From Adineta ricciae (Eukaryota; Rotifera; Eurotatoria; Adinetida; Adinetidae): a DNA stretch of 64,000 nucleotides. Below, piece by piece: positions 10,903 to 25,300 of the stretch; the stretch's first letter is position 1; the number at the start of each line of letters is the position of its first letter. Below the pieces are notes generated by a model. The model worked only from the letters and a program-made list of their open reading frames with translations. It was not told the DNA's origin and did no database searches. Made by a program: the position numbers and the translations under genes. The stretch covers positions 62,001 to 126,000 of the forward strand of contig CAJNOJ010000138.1 of NCBI GenBank assembly GCA_905250025.1. Reading direction: 5' to 3'.

Positions 10903-13191
10903 ATGTTTTCAAAACATTCATCGTTTAGTTGCTCGAATCAAACCTCACAAGATGTCAATCCATGGCAACATCAACTTCGCCTTGATCAGATAAAAGTCAA
11001 TAGGCACTACGATTGTTTTCCTGAATATCCTTACAATACCGCATTTGGCTCATTATTAACTGGTTCGAATTACACAGATGATGACTCGTGTGTATTTTCT
11101 GATATGATTTTCTCGAGCAATATGTTGTACTGATTAGAGGAATGAGGAACGACGAATATGCCTTGGAAGAACAGCATGGCGTTGCGCTTCTTTTAGAAAA
11201 ACTTGTTAGTTTTCTCGATGAATTTTTAGTTTATCTTTCATCAATGATATCGTATGAGCAATTTCAATCGTATCTACAATTGAAGAAAATCAAAGACATC
11301 GCCGAACGTATCTATCAACTTCGTCTTATGTTGCTTGCAGAGATCGATCGTAGTCCTGAAACCATCGCCACTTTTGACATCTCATTGATTCTTCGAGAAC
11401 TTGCATTACTTATTCGTTGTTTGAGTGAACAACAACAACAACAAACAGAAAGATGCTCTGATCCATCACCAAATGTTATCTTCTCACAACTATTGGATCG
11501 CTTGGAAAGAACCCTTCAGGCGTGTATGAATTGTGTCAGCCAACGTTGCAATCCTCAAGTAGGTTAGCACTGTCCGTTACACATGCAGTTTCTGCTGACA
11601 GATTGATTCCACGAAATTTTAGTGTCACCAGTCGAGCATACCCGATGCATCTCCATGTATGAACTCAAGTCATACTATCGATAATCCAATGTCTATTCCA
11701 TGGTCAGTTTTAAAACAAATAGAACAATCAGGCGAAAGTGACAATGTTTTCGGTTTGGTATTTGGAATTAAAGATGAAAAAGTTCGCCGAAAGCTAGGAT
11801 ATCATGGTAGTAAACAGAAATCAGCAAGCCGATCGAGACAGTTATCGAATAAAAAGAAAAAACAACGATCTCAAAAAAGTTTCGTGAATGACGAAGTCTC
11901 TCCTATTGATAATAAGTATCAAAAACTGACGAAATCATTCAAAAATCGATCCTCACCATCACGACCAGCGAGACTTAACATCACTGCATCTAGAAGTAGT
12001 GTTTTTCTTGCCAGTAGAATATAGTAGACAATCTTTATTGGTGCAGCAAACAAAAGAAAAACTCAACAACCATCAGCGAATTCAATCTCTGTACACGAGC
12101 CCGACAGTATGAGTGATAGCTATACTATATCACCACAACGATCTATACAACTTAACTCCATCTATGGTATGTAACATGAATTAAAATCTCTAAGTTGTGT
12201 TATAAATTTTGATCTCATTCATTTTGTAATAGGTCGTTTGATGGGATCGACCAGTAGTGAACGCTTGTCGCCTCGTGTTGAAGATTTACCAGCTTCGGCA
12301 TTGTCGGATCATAGTATTTTACGTCGTACATCTTCCAATCTGAATGAGAAACAGTCTAGTCCGTACAAGAACAGTAAAGCAGGTTTGTTAGACCAAAATT
12401 TTGGCTATCGAACTTCATGAAAGGTAGCGTTAAACATAATACCTCCAGAAACTTCAAATTTATCACCAACTTTGAGCAAATTTGTGAGCATTAATCGTTC
12501 TCGAGAAATGCTTCAATCGGGAATCAATGTTAAAGACGCAAGAAATACTTCAGATACTCTACAGAAGGATGACGAACAAAATCTTAACCAAATAAATGTG
12601 AGCAAACTGTCGTGTTTATTATACGACATATTCCAGGATAATATTATGTATATGTCTGTGTCAACTTTTCAGGCTGGCTATGTTGATCCGTCTGCACGGT
12701 CTGTATCGAAAAGAAACATTCCGTATGACGAAGACGTGTCATACAAAAGTTCTCCTCTATCGATGAGATCGTTAAAACTGACAAAAAATGATCTACTCAA
12801 ATCGAGTAGCATTGATCCAAGACTAAGTAAACAACAGTCAGTGAACGAAAGTATCAATGGATTTTATTCGTATAATTCTTCGAATTACCAAATCCCTACT
12901 TCGCCGAACATTCCGCTGGCTACTCATACTCTTGCAGATAATATTTCGTCGTTCAAAGTTATCGAAGGGCCACGCAGTGCAGAAGGAGAAATAAAGATTA
13001 GGGATACTCTCATTAATGAAAACGATGAGCTATCGACTCCTTATGTCAATTCCATGAGTATCCATCAACAGCAGAGTACAAGTGCAGTAGATGAGAAGAA
13101 CGCTTCTTCATATCTGCTTCAATTTCCAATGAAAAAACAAGGATATTGGAAGAAATTCATGAGTTGTATTCGACGAACAATAACCAAATGA
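10903..13191 (+). CDS. Unrecognised Ser-rich, mostly disordered protein
   Basis: About seven exons. The start is ATG 10903 (MFSKHSSFSCSNQTSQ). Introns are inferred at about 11088-11135, 11560-11622, 12010-12050, 12170-12233, 12380-12450 and 12600-12673; all have GT-AG ends and restore the frame. Exon 2 encodes a helical, Leu-rich block (LEKLVSFLDEFLVYLSSMIS, then QLLDRLERTLQACMNCV) with a short poly-Gln tract. The rest is rich in Ser, Asn and Lys (SKQKSASRSRQLSNKKKKQR) and looks intrinsically disordered. The last exon ends with an aromatic/basic patch (KKQGYWKKFMSCIRRTITK) that could bind a membrane or a partner. The stop is at 13189-13191, with an AATAAA at about 13218. I do not recognise a family; a lineage-specific protein is likely. 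Confidence 0.7.
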
Positions 13192-13397
13192 TGCTGTACA
13201 TAATGTACTGTCAATCGTAATAAAATCTATGCTTTTAATCCATGATTGTGTATTTATTTGGAAACTAAGTAGAGAAGAAATGAATGAAGAAAATTGATAT
13301 GGAAGAACTAGAGATATAGCTAAATAGGAAGAGAAGATATGTGTGAACTAATGAAATGTTTAGGTTTTGAAACGATTATTTGTTGAGTTTGATGCGA

Positions 13398-16300
13398 TTA
13401 TTGAATTCGAACAGGTGTCATTGAAGCGAATGGTTTAGTTTCGAGTTCGATTCCGGTAACGCTGATACCAGCGGATCCAGCTCGGTTACCACTAGCCGAC
13501 GATTGTTGACCAACATTAATGAGCGATTGTGAAACACCAGGTGGTGTCACTGATGGGCGACGTGTTACATTTGAACCATTGTTATTCGCTTGTGCTGCGT
13601 TAGCATTATTTGGTGTTGATTGATTATTGGATAAGGAAGCTTCTTCATCGTTTCCATTGATAAGACGTTGACCTTTCTTTTTCGCTTGATATTTATGAAT
13701 ACCAAATGCTGAGCCAGCGGCAACTGCAATTGCACCAAGAACACCAATAACAATACCGACGATCATTCCAACTTTGCTGTTATCGGGGGATTCCTCGGAT
13801 GAGGCCACTGTTGTTTTACCTTCAATGTTTACTAATTGAACTGTAAGGCCGTCGATAGCTCCAGTATCATCGCTTGTCAAACTTTGTACAGCAGATTGAG
13901 TCTTAGCGGCATCGTCGATATTATCCACGGCAACTTCGAAACCAGCAATGACGCTACCTATCAAATAGAAACATAATCAAGAATGCCGTCAAGAAAATGA
14001 ACTTCAGTAACATACCTTTCTTCAAGACGATATCACTGACAACTGGAATTCCGTGTTTGTATTTAAGAAGATTGTAAATTGATGCACGTGTAATTTCATC
14101 ACGACCAGTGTTCACCAGTTCATCATAATCACCTTTGAATGTAATATTTGATGGTGGATAACCAGTATATACTTGGATGACAGCTATCAAAACCGAAACA
14201 TTTAGTTTGAATACGTAAAATCAAACACAGTCAATCACTTACTTGATGCTTCCTTCACGAGAATACCGTTCGATGTCATTGGGATAACATACAGATTGTT
14301 GGATGATCGCAGTTCAACTTTAACGATATACATACCAACAGCGTCGATTGCGAGATTTGTTGCTGTTATTGTACCAGCTGTTGTATCAACGACAATTGCT
14401 GATGATGGTGATTGAAGTAAGGAACCATTTCTCTTATATTGTAGGGAAGTGTAAAGTGAAGCAACGGCTGACCATGTGAAACTGCTCCATTGAATGTTTC
14501 CGATTTTAGCTTTGGAGATTTTATCAACGATGATAACTGAAAGATTGAATGTTTGGTTGACACTAACGATATCAAGCTTGTCTGATTGTCTGGCAGCTAG
14601 AACAGGATCAGAAACTGATACTGACGATGAGCTAACGACTAAGTTAGCACTTGCGACAAACGCACTAAAAGAAAGAGTAGATGCAGTTTTCAACTAATTG
14701 GCACTGAAGAATAAATGCTTACTTGCTAACACCATTTGGTGTAAGGAATCGAAATTCAATACGGTATGAACCAGTAGCTGTTATACCAAAGTTTGTGTAA
14801 TTTGCTTGTCCATTGACATAATTAGCAATTGGACCAATGAGATTGATAACTGGTTGACCGACAACAACAGCAATTACTTGCCATGGTTGTTCGATTGAGC
14901 CTAGTTTGTCGATGACTTTGCCTGATGCATCATAAGCAACAAGTTTTGGCTGAACATCACATGGTGATTGTAAACGACATGATGATGGCGAAGTTATTAA
15001 TTTCAATTGGCTGATGACTGACAATGCGACTGTATTTTGACTTTGTGGTTCTTGAACGCTGAGACTCAGAGGATATGCGCCACCGGTTGAAGGATTATTT
15101 GCCCATGCTTGTTGTGTTTCGTTTGATTGAAATCCATTGATGATAGCTGATGTAATATTGGCAATTTCATCAGACGATGTTTGATTACCGACAGATAAAA
15201 CTTGTGGTGGATCATTACGAAGTTCAACACGTAAAGTGATAGTTTGAACATTAACAGCTTGACGACGAACACGGCTGCAAATGTAGATAGAAGAATTCGT
15301 TTGCAATTTTGAACACAGATTTTACAAATACTTACGTATCGTTATTAGCCGATATGATGTTGACACGTCGAATCTTATCAGCAGAAACACCGAGTAAAGC
15401 AGCCAAATTGCTAACTAGATTTGTTGTAAAGAATGCTGATGGTGTAGTAGCTGGTAAACCGAAGGTAAGAACGATGAGTTCCGAAATCTTCAAATCGATG
15501 ACTGTAGCACCATTGATTAAGAATGATGCTAGCTGTGTTGTTCTAAATAAACCGAAGACAAATATTAGCATTTAGACATCAACAAAAAAACAAGTGTAAT
15601 GCTTTTACCTGTTGAAGTAATTTGTGCCGGCCGCCGACGCTAAGGTGACACCCGATGGTTGATCCTTGAGCATCAGGTATGAGTAAGAATTGTCTCGATT
15701 TGTTGGCGAAACATAAACATCATTAGCGTAAACATCGATTTGTTGTAATGAAGTGTAATAGAGACTTAATGAAGTGGCGATCGTTGAATCAGCATTGAGT
15801 AAACGGAAGCGCATGTGATCGGGTGTTGTACTTGATAGATAGATATCATAATGGTGTCCTCCTTCAACTAATGCCATAAATGTTGACACACGTTTTTGAC
15901 ATGTATAACCATTACACCAACCGTGATCTTGTGGGCCGTTGATAAGATCAATATAACCGGTATCAGAAAGAACAGCAACTGGCGAGAGTCGTCGTGTTTC
16001 AGTATCTGCATCCATACTTTCAATAATTAACATACGATAATCGACTACGTTTGGACACAAGTACATTTGGTAGGATGCTTGATAAGTACATGCTGATGAA
16101 TGACCAATACCACGATTTGGGTATTGAGCATTGATGTTAATCATTTGTCCAGTTTGATTAGCCAATACAACCTTTGGAATACGGAAATCACCAACGCCGT
16201 GAGCTTGATTGCCTGAAAAGAAGAGTTAGGTAAAAGATATGAATATGTACAACTCGATGATCTCTATCAAGTTACCCCATAGATATTCGGCTTGCGAGAA

Positions 16301-19300
16301 GGCAGTTGATGGTTGACCAAAGAATGTACCATCTGTATCGATGAGTAAACTTTTCTTCAGACCGTCGCAATCCATATCTAAAATTAATTAAATGTAAACA
16401 AAAATCGATTAGTAACAAGTTCAAGAATCGTATTCATATTAATTCTTACCAACACAGTCACTTGGATCGACAACATCAAGATTCGGTCGACCGTTGAATA
16501 CTAAATTGGATGTTGCTGTATTGTATACGGAGGCTTTGTTTACTGTAACTGGATGTTGACCATCATCATTATTTTGTGAAACTTGAATAGCAATATCACG
16601 ACGTGAGCAAACATCATTGAAGAATGCAAATGTAACATTAGTAATAGTCATGATACCGTCAACTAGGAATGAGAGTGATGTGATTGATGGGAAGACTTTA
16701 ACGAACCAACTTACTGCATGGATAAGCACCGATACTTGTATACGGATGGCGTGGAATCATATTGTCACGTGAAAAGTATGGGAACGAGATACCTGTACGT
16801 CCGCCTGGATTTCCATCATCTGTTGATGATGCTGATACACGAGGAACTGCTTTTAAACTGTTAGTAGCACTCAATGTATTTGGGTCTGGAGTATCGTTAC
16901 AATCGTTTTGTGTGATAGCACCGATAACTACTGAATTACGAATGGTGATTGAGTTGTTACCAAATTCATGTGACGTCGCTAAAAGACAAAGATTGATGGT
17001 TAATCATCATAGGATTGATTTCAGTGTCGTGCTGAAGATATTTACCTGGTGGACCAAGAACGAAGGTAAAAATACCGACACTACTGTCAGCTACTTTGCA
17101 CGAGTCGACGATGATGTTGTGCTCAGTGTTGATGTATAAACCGTAGTACCATGCTTTGTAGGTGCTATTCAAGAATACGATCATGTCAATCAAAGATATC
17201 TAGATGCAAAACAAAACAGTGAGAAATTTACCTGAAGCCCTTGATTAAAACGCAATCTAAAAGGAGGATTCATTGTGATAAGTATGATCTTTCTTCGAAT
17301 CACTTACCGGTATCGTAATCGAAGCCTTTATCGTGTGGCCACATGTTGACACCAGCCATAACTGAATGAGCTTCATTGTTATCGTAATCGTTGACAATGT
17401 CAGTTGGTAAAACGACACCTGGACATGCGTTTCCTTGAATACGGTATGCTTGACGTTGTGCACCAACGACCAAGTTATCCTAAGAGAAATTTGATGAGTA
17501 AACTCTTGAAATTCGTTCTACTAAATCAATCTACCTTCATGACAACACTGACTGCATCTCGTGACATTATAGCACCATCGTTGTTGATATTGAATGCAGC
17601 GTATTCCGGTTGTGCTTCACCAGACCAATAGTTACTTATTACAAGATTTTTCTGAATAATGTTGTTCTTGCCGGTAGCAACAATAGCTGATTCATATGTT
17701 CGATAGACAACGTTGTTTGTCACAGGAATACCATTCGAATCCCATAGACCAATTCTATAGACACACAGAAATAATGAATAGAATCGACATTAAGCATCTA
17801 AAAAGCAATACTTACGCTGAATAGTAGCCAGTATCGAACGAGCATGAGTCGATATAAGTCGGTCGTGACGCATTCCAATCACCGAGATTGTATAGGTGAA
17901 TAGCTTCGCGTTTATCTTCGTTGGGAGCATCGACAAATTGACCGAAGCCAATGAATTGTGTATTCGACAATCGTGCATAACCTTTGTAGTATGTATAGAT
18001 ATTATCATTTGTAACAGTGTCGACGACATCTGTTGCATAGTCTGTGACAAGCACACGGAAACCCATCTTTTCGGAAGCTGGACTTTGATTAATAACTCGG
18101 ACATTTCTTGTCAAGAGACCAACAGCACCGGCAACATGATAGGTTTGACCGTTGGCAAATGCATTGTTAATAACGATGTGCGTGTAAGCAAGAGCAGTTT
18201 TCAATGTGACTACTGTACCACTTCCACTGACGCTGGCGATTGTTAATCGTTCTGTATGTTCAATTCGTGTGTCAGTTGTTGTGAGAAGAATTTCGTCTCC
18301 AGCAACCCAGTCGACTGGTTCGCTTAAGGTAATCGAATTTTGACCGGCAGATGCTGTCGTTGCAAGACGCGTCCATGAAACATTTCGTGAAATTCCATGA
18401 AGATCAAGACCACCTAAAACGCCGATGACTCGAGGTCCAAGTGATCCAGCATTATTTGGTAATAAAACGTTGACAGATGATGAACCGGTTATGATGATAT
18501 CAACATTGGATGTAAGTGGATTATTTGGCCAACCTATAAAAATTCGAATTAAAGAAAAAGGACATACTAATTGCATCAATAGACATACCAACAATCAATT
18601 GACCACCATTGATGACAATACTGTCAACATAGAGAACGTTATTGATACTCTTGAAAAGAAAATAGGCTCAAAAGGAAAGGAAATCTCATATATTTTTACT
18701 TGTTCGAATTCAAGAACACCATCGATGCGTAACGATCGAACACGAGGTAATGGATAGTTAGCAACAAGCCATACGCCACGAGGAATGTAGATGTCTGTAC
18801 CATTGCCTGGTTTGACGCTTCCTACAAAATAGTACACGATGACAATTACTTGGTCTTTGGAAGCGATCGAAAAACTATCTCACCATATCCGCCATAGCCT
18901 GCTGATGCAAAAGCCCAGTCGGAATCATTTGACCAATACAGAGCATTTGCTGGTCGAGCGACAGCTGGCAATTCGAGACCTGGTTGAGCTGGATATTCAC
19001 AATTTGGATATCGGCATTTAACAACGTTCAATGAGATAGACACATCAGCTGGTGCAGAACTGGTCGATGGATTTTTAACTAAATTGCCACAAACAAAATC
19101 GATTTGCAATTCATTTCAATGAAGAAAAAAAACACTAGATTACCGATGTATGAAAATTCGTTTGTAGTGTTATCGTAATACCAATCCCCATTGTTATTTG
19201 CAGATGTGAGTGGTGTGAGTGATCCTTTGACCAGCGTACTTGATACGATGGAAACTTGATCGGGTATATAGGAGACTTGATGACGAATGATAAGATAATC

Positions 19301-22300
19301 ACCAGGTGCTAAACTGTAAGCAACACCAGTATACGATAAATTGACTGTGCTCTACGAGTAAAAATGAATAGCGTACACATGTTTAGAATGTTATCGAGCA
19401 AATTCTAACTTACATTAGCATTTTCGAATTGAAATAGATAGGTCTTTTTAGCTAACAGATTCATCATATAACCGTTTGTATGTGTTAATCGTTTTTTAAG
19501 ATTGAGAACGACAGTGTTATGGTTGGCATCATCGTAAACATTCAAGACTTCGGCATTCTTACCGAGATTAGCATTATTGAAAGCAAATCGAATCCAGGTA
19601 CCCAACGATGATGGACATGTGACAGCATTGAGAAAGTTGGGTGTCTTTGTGCATGCCGTTGATGTATTCCAGAGACCGTCAGGTGAAATAATCACACCGC
19701 CAACAACATTAGCCAATGAACCATCTTCGTCTTGATAGAGACCATCATATGGCCAACGGAAGTTACCACGATTCAAGACGTTTGTAAATTTCAATTGAGA
19801 GAATTTTGTTAACCAACCTAATGATAGAACGAAGTACTATTTAATCGTATTCTTTCATTCTTATCATACCTCCACAATAAACTACACAACGACCAGTGAT
19901 GATTGGACCAAATATAGCTTGTGTGCTTGCACTTGGAAAGTTAATGAATGAAACGTTTCGTACACGTAGACCACGGTCCCACATGACTAGAGAACGGATA
20001 GAATGGAATGATCATCTCGATCGAGAATTTCAACACGCCACTTACCAACAAGACCGCCTTCACCTGGTACAACTGGAGTAGATGATACTTGTGAATCACC
20101 GATGACGATTGAGTTGATAACTGATGAACCAGCATTTTCATTGTAGAATGTAGCACGAAGATTTGGAAGATTTGTTGCTTGGTTATTAATGGCGGTGACA
20201 CATCGAAGACCAGTATCAGCATTGTCGAATACAACAGCATTGCGAATTTGAATAGTGCTGGACATGACCCATTCAAAACCACGATTGTTCTTCCATGAAA
20301 CTAATCCATCGAATACGGCTTGATATGGTGCATCATTGCCACAATCGCCAGCAACAGTCGGTGAGTATTCAGGAAAGATCCAAACACCAAAACGACCGAC
20401 ACTGTGGACACTGTTGTTGAAGAAACGACCGAATTGTTGACGGTATGGGCAGGTGTTCGGATACATGGCAAATGATGGACCATCGGGTGTACGAAGCATT
20501 CGGTACCAATAACCAAAGTGTGTACCACCGGCAACAGCATTATGTTCTACGATATTGTTTGGATTGGTGACCTAAACCGACAGATAATATACTAATGAAA
20601 GGTTCATTAAAGAGAAGAACCATACCCAGAAAGCAGCTGGTGTAACATCTTCGTTGAGTAAACTTGAGCTGGTGCGAACGAAGACGGCTAAATTACCACG
20701 TAGAGCATTGCCAGTTTCAACACCATCTTCCAAGAATATAGCACCACCCCTTAGCAGATAGTAGAGAATTGTAAATATTGGTATTCGCTAGTAATGTTTC
20801 ACTTACATGATATTATAGATAACGTTGTTTTCAACAGTTAAATAGTTGGTAGCGTGAACATTGACAGCTCGGTTGAATGTTTGATGAATAGACGATGATT
20901 TGATGTACGATTGACTCATATTTCCATTCATGTGGAAGTGAATTGGATAGCGACCAAGTCGGAAAGCTTGACCAGCATTAAATACCTGATCAAGTGATAA
21001 CGATCATGCATGATCAACAGATCTAAGTAAGAATAGAGCTTACTTCAATGTTTGATAAACGAACGATGACTTTTTGAACACCGTCAGTACTGGCATCGCT
21101 AGCACTAACCATGAGTGTTGCACCGAATTGATCGGAACCGATTTCTTGTCCATATCGACCGAGAAAGCATGTTTGAACAGCGAACTCACCTATGTTGTTC
21201 GTATGAGAATTTTATTATAGAATCAAGCAAAAGATCTACCTGGATCAAAGCCTGTTGGACAAGCTTCAATTGTTACATTCCATGTTTCTGTGACTGATCC
21301 TAAATACATACAAAAGGACATAAGTGTAGAGCTGAGTTCTTAGAATGGATATTTATGCAACAAACCTTGAAAGACGACATTGTGTGATAGAAGACCGACT
21401 TCAGCGCGCGCTTCAACAGACGTAGAACCGACACTCTTTGTTACACCCAAATGGTTATATGTTAATGGTGTGTTCAATGTTAAAGTAAGTCCGTTTGATG
21501 ATACAGCGGTAATGGTACGTGTTTCAGTTTCTCCTTGACTGAGATGATCACCAGTTGTGGCAATAACGATTTGACTACCTACTGGCCAGTTGACAGATTG
21601 TTGAAGAGTGATTTGAGAAGCACCAGCAGCAGCTGTAGATGCTAAGCGTGTCCATGTCTGAACCATGTTTGCACCGTGCATGTCGATAGTACCTTCGCGT
21701 AAACCTAACACTTTCGCTCCAACTACAACACAAAAGAATCGATAGATTTGTTCAACAAGAAAACATATCTTCCTTACAAATTGGTAATTCAATTGATCGT
21801 AATTGACCGTGCATAGTAATAACGGCTTTGTGTTGGAATGGAGCTGATTCTGTGCCAACTTGTAAGCGACCACCATTGACAATTAAAATGTATTCAGCAT
21901 TCAATGCAACATCTTGATTATCATCAAAAATCAACGATGCGTTATCGACAATGAGAGCTTTGAGGATAGGTGTTGTCGTATCGAAATAAACTGTTTTGCC
22001 ACTATCGATCGAGACAATGGTACCTTCTTCCGGCGGTGAATCTCCTCCCCAAGTCCATGGGCTCGACCAAAGATCAATATACTGGAATTGTTCTGATCCG
22101 ATGGCGTTACCACCATTGACAACATTGACGATGACTGGCGCCTGAACTGTTGTTTGAGCGTAACTACCTGTCAAACAGGTAATTGATGTTGCTGAAGCTG
22201 TTTGAACAGAGCATGGTGAACCAGCAATGCTGACTGTAACTCCACTAACTGATGTTCTAGAACAGATAAATGAAAATTTTCTTTTTCCTGCAAAAAGCAA

Positions 22301-25300
22301 TGAATGGAATCTTACGGAAAGTTTGTACCAGTAATTGTTAGTGTTGTACCACCACCAGTTCCACCTCGTTTCGGGCTAACAGCGGAAACCGTAGCCGTTA
22401 AACTTGATTGATAAACATACGATACAGTTTGTGTTAAGCCGCCAACTGTAACTGCTAAATTACATGATTTATCAGAAGATTGATATGTTGCTGCTGGTGT
22501 GACACAGGTCAATTGGGTATTTGATAGAACGGATACCGATTGGCAAGGAGTATTACAGATTGTGACAGTGATACTTGAACCATTGAATCCATCACCGTTT
22601 ACAGTTACTGCTTGACCACCACCGAAACCACCTCGTGAGGGTGACGCAGTGCTGACTTGTAAAGCGTATTGAAATTGAGTCGATGAAGCCGATCGACCGG
22701 ATGTTACGATCGAAGCGATGACTGGTTGATTTCCAGCTGGACTTGAACCAACTGTGCAGACGATGGATGTGGATGAAATGCTAGTAATCGCACATGGTGT
22801 TCCACCAATTGTGATGGTTGTTTGGCCACTGGCAAAATTTGAACCAGTGATTGTCAATGTTTGGCCAGCAGAGCCTGATGTTGGATTGATAGATGAAATT
22901 GTTGGTGTAGCAGCTGCACTGTAAGTGAACGAACTTGATGTTGGGAAGTTAACACCGTTGGAAACGATAGTAATGGTTGCTACTGATGGACTTGAGCCTT
23001 GAGCTGGAGCTATGCATTGGATTTGGCCTGATGTAATTTGAACGATTGTACATGCACTTGAACCAATAGTTACTTGAGTATTATTAGCTGAGCCAGAGAA
23101 TCCATTTCCATTGATTTGAACAAGAACACCACCGTATTGACTGCCGGATGATGGTGAAACACTCGAAATAGCTGCAGTCGATGTGAGTGATGCTGATGAA
23201 ACTACATTTCCGACGCCTGAAAAAGAAATGAGCAACATGTTACTTTCTTAGTCGGCTACTATTACGAATATGAGATGCATACCATCAATTGAAACAACGA
23301 TTGGAAAGTTACCAGCTGGTACACTACCAATGTTACATGTGATTGTTGAATTGGTAGCTGCTGTTACGGTACATGCTATACCATTGACAGTAACATTAAC
23401 ATTTGCTGCTGAGATTGCACCTGCAGCCGCAAAGTTTTGACCGCTCAAAGTTAACGCTTGCGGACCAGTGATTGATGTTGGATTGACCGATGTAAGAGAT
23501 GGTGTTGCACTTTGTGCCCATTTGTATGTACACGAACCTGATGCACATACAGCTTGATTTAATCCAACTAAGATTTGAATAGGAATGTTTTGGTTGATAT
23601 AAGCTGAGGGTGGTACATCAGTGACGAATTGGATTTGTGAGTATGTAATTGTTGCTGTTGATGTATATTCGATACTTCCGACAACGACGCGAGTATCAGC
23701 AGGTGTGAAACCATCACCAGTGATTGTTACAAGAGTACCTCCAGCAGTTGAACCTAGTTCATGATAAAGTTTTAGTTCTATCTTTAGAAATAAAAGAAAC
23801 TCACCTTGTACTGGTGATACGTTGGTGACTTTTGCTTGGAATTGAAATTTTAAGAGACCATTGTTGCTCAAGAATCCTTGGCGACCTCTTGCAACATTGA
23901 AGCTTTGAACTGATTTAGCATTCAATAGTGAGTTCGAACCAATTTGACAGACAAGTTGTGTACTCGATGCACTTGTTATTGGACATTCATAGGATGATCC
24001 AATGAGAACTGTGTTAGCACATGCTGTTGAGCTGAAACCTGTTCCAGTAATTGTGATTGATGTTCCTGCTGGACCTTGTACAGGTGAAATCGATGTAACA
24101 GTACCTACGGTACATGGTGTGAACAAAAAGTCTAAATTATTCGATGGAACTGTTTGTGAACACGATGTTGGATTGATCAATGAATTTGCACCGCAGGATG
24201 ATGCAGGTACCGAAGCTAAAATTTATTGTTAGAAAGAATATTTCTCAATGAAATGAATGAACGCATACCTGTTGGTGTACAATAGAGACGTTGACCGGTA
24301 TATGTTGACGTTGGTGAACACCATGATTGAGTGTCATTGGCTGAGGTGCATGCTGTATAGGAAACTGAATTGAACGTGAATGGGAACGCACATGATTGAG
24401 CTAGCGAAGAAAACGATCACTAAATGATATTCAATTTACGAGGAAGATTAGTACTTACCAGTAAACGAATTAGATGATACTTTGACGGTTAATGTTCGTG
24501 GTTGAGCAGCAACAACATTGATAACACCACGCATAGAAGCTGAACCAGCCTGGTCGACAGGTGGAGTGTAATAATAGTATGTGCCAACGGTTTGAAATTG
24601 ATATGAGTATGATCCTAAAATAGAAAAACATTCGGTTTATGCGATTCATTTGTGCACATTTCGCACCTGATGCTGATGTGTTGCCAGAATCAAAACCGCC
24701 TCCCAATGGAGTTGTTGAATAACCATTCGAAACTTCTACGACTTTGTAGGCTAACGATGCTAGAAGTGTCGATGAGCCCCATTGCCATTCGACGACAGCA
24801 CCTTGTTGAACAGTTGCGTATTGTGGTGACCATGCAAATCCAGCACCATATGTTGGATCAACACCATCGGCTGAGATTACTACACGAGGTGCAGCAGCTT
24901 CTGTTTGACAGTGGATTTGATCTGCTTGAACTGATTTGATGTCACATGCAACGTTGTTAGTACCATCAGTGAATGCAACTGTTGTTGAATTATCAAAGCC
25001 TTGACCTTGTACATAGACATCGCTGCCACCATATAATGAGCCGACTTGCGGTGATATAGTTTGAACATAGAAACGATATTCGATTTGAACGGCTGGACGT
25101 GCATATCCATTTGCAGTTGAAACTCGAACTGAATAGATACCCGCTGCTAATGAGGGTAAGTCAGCAATGATTTGACTTGATGTTAATGATCGAATAGTTG
25201 CCTTTGTTGTATCGATGTAGACTGCTACTGAGCTAGTACCAAAGTTTGTACCGGTAATTGTCAATTGACCACCGGCGACGGTAACAACACTGGGACTTGA

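Noticed and set aside
17896-18246. Plus-strand open frames opposite fibrocystin-L exons
   Set aside because: They are shadows of well-supported minus-strand exons and carry no domain or splice evidence.
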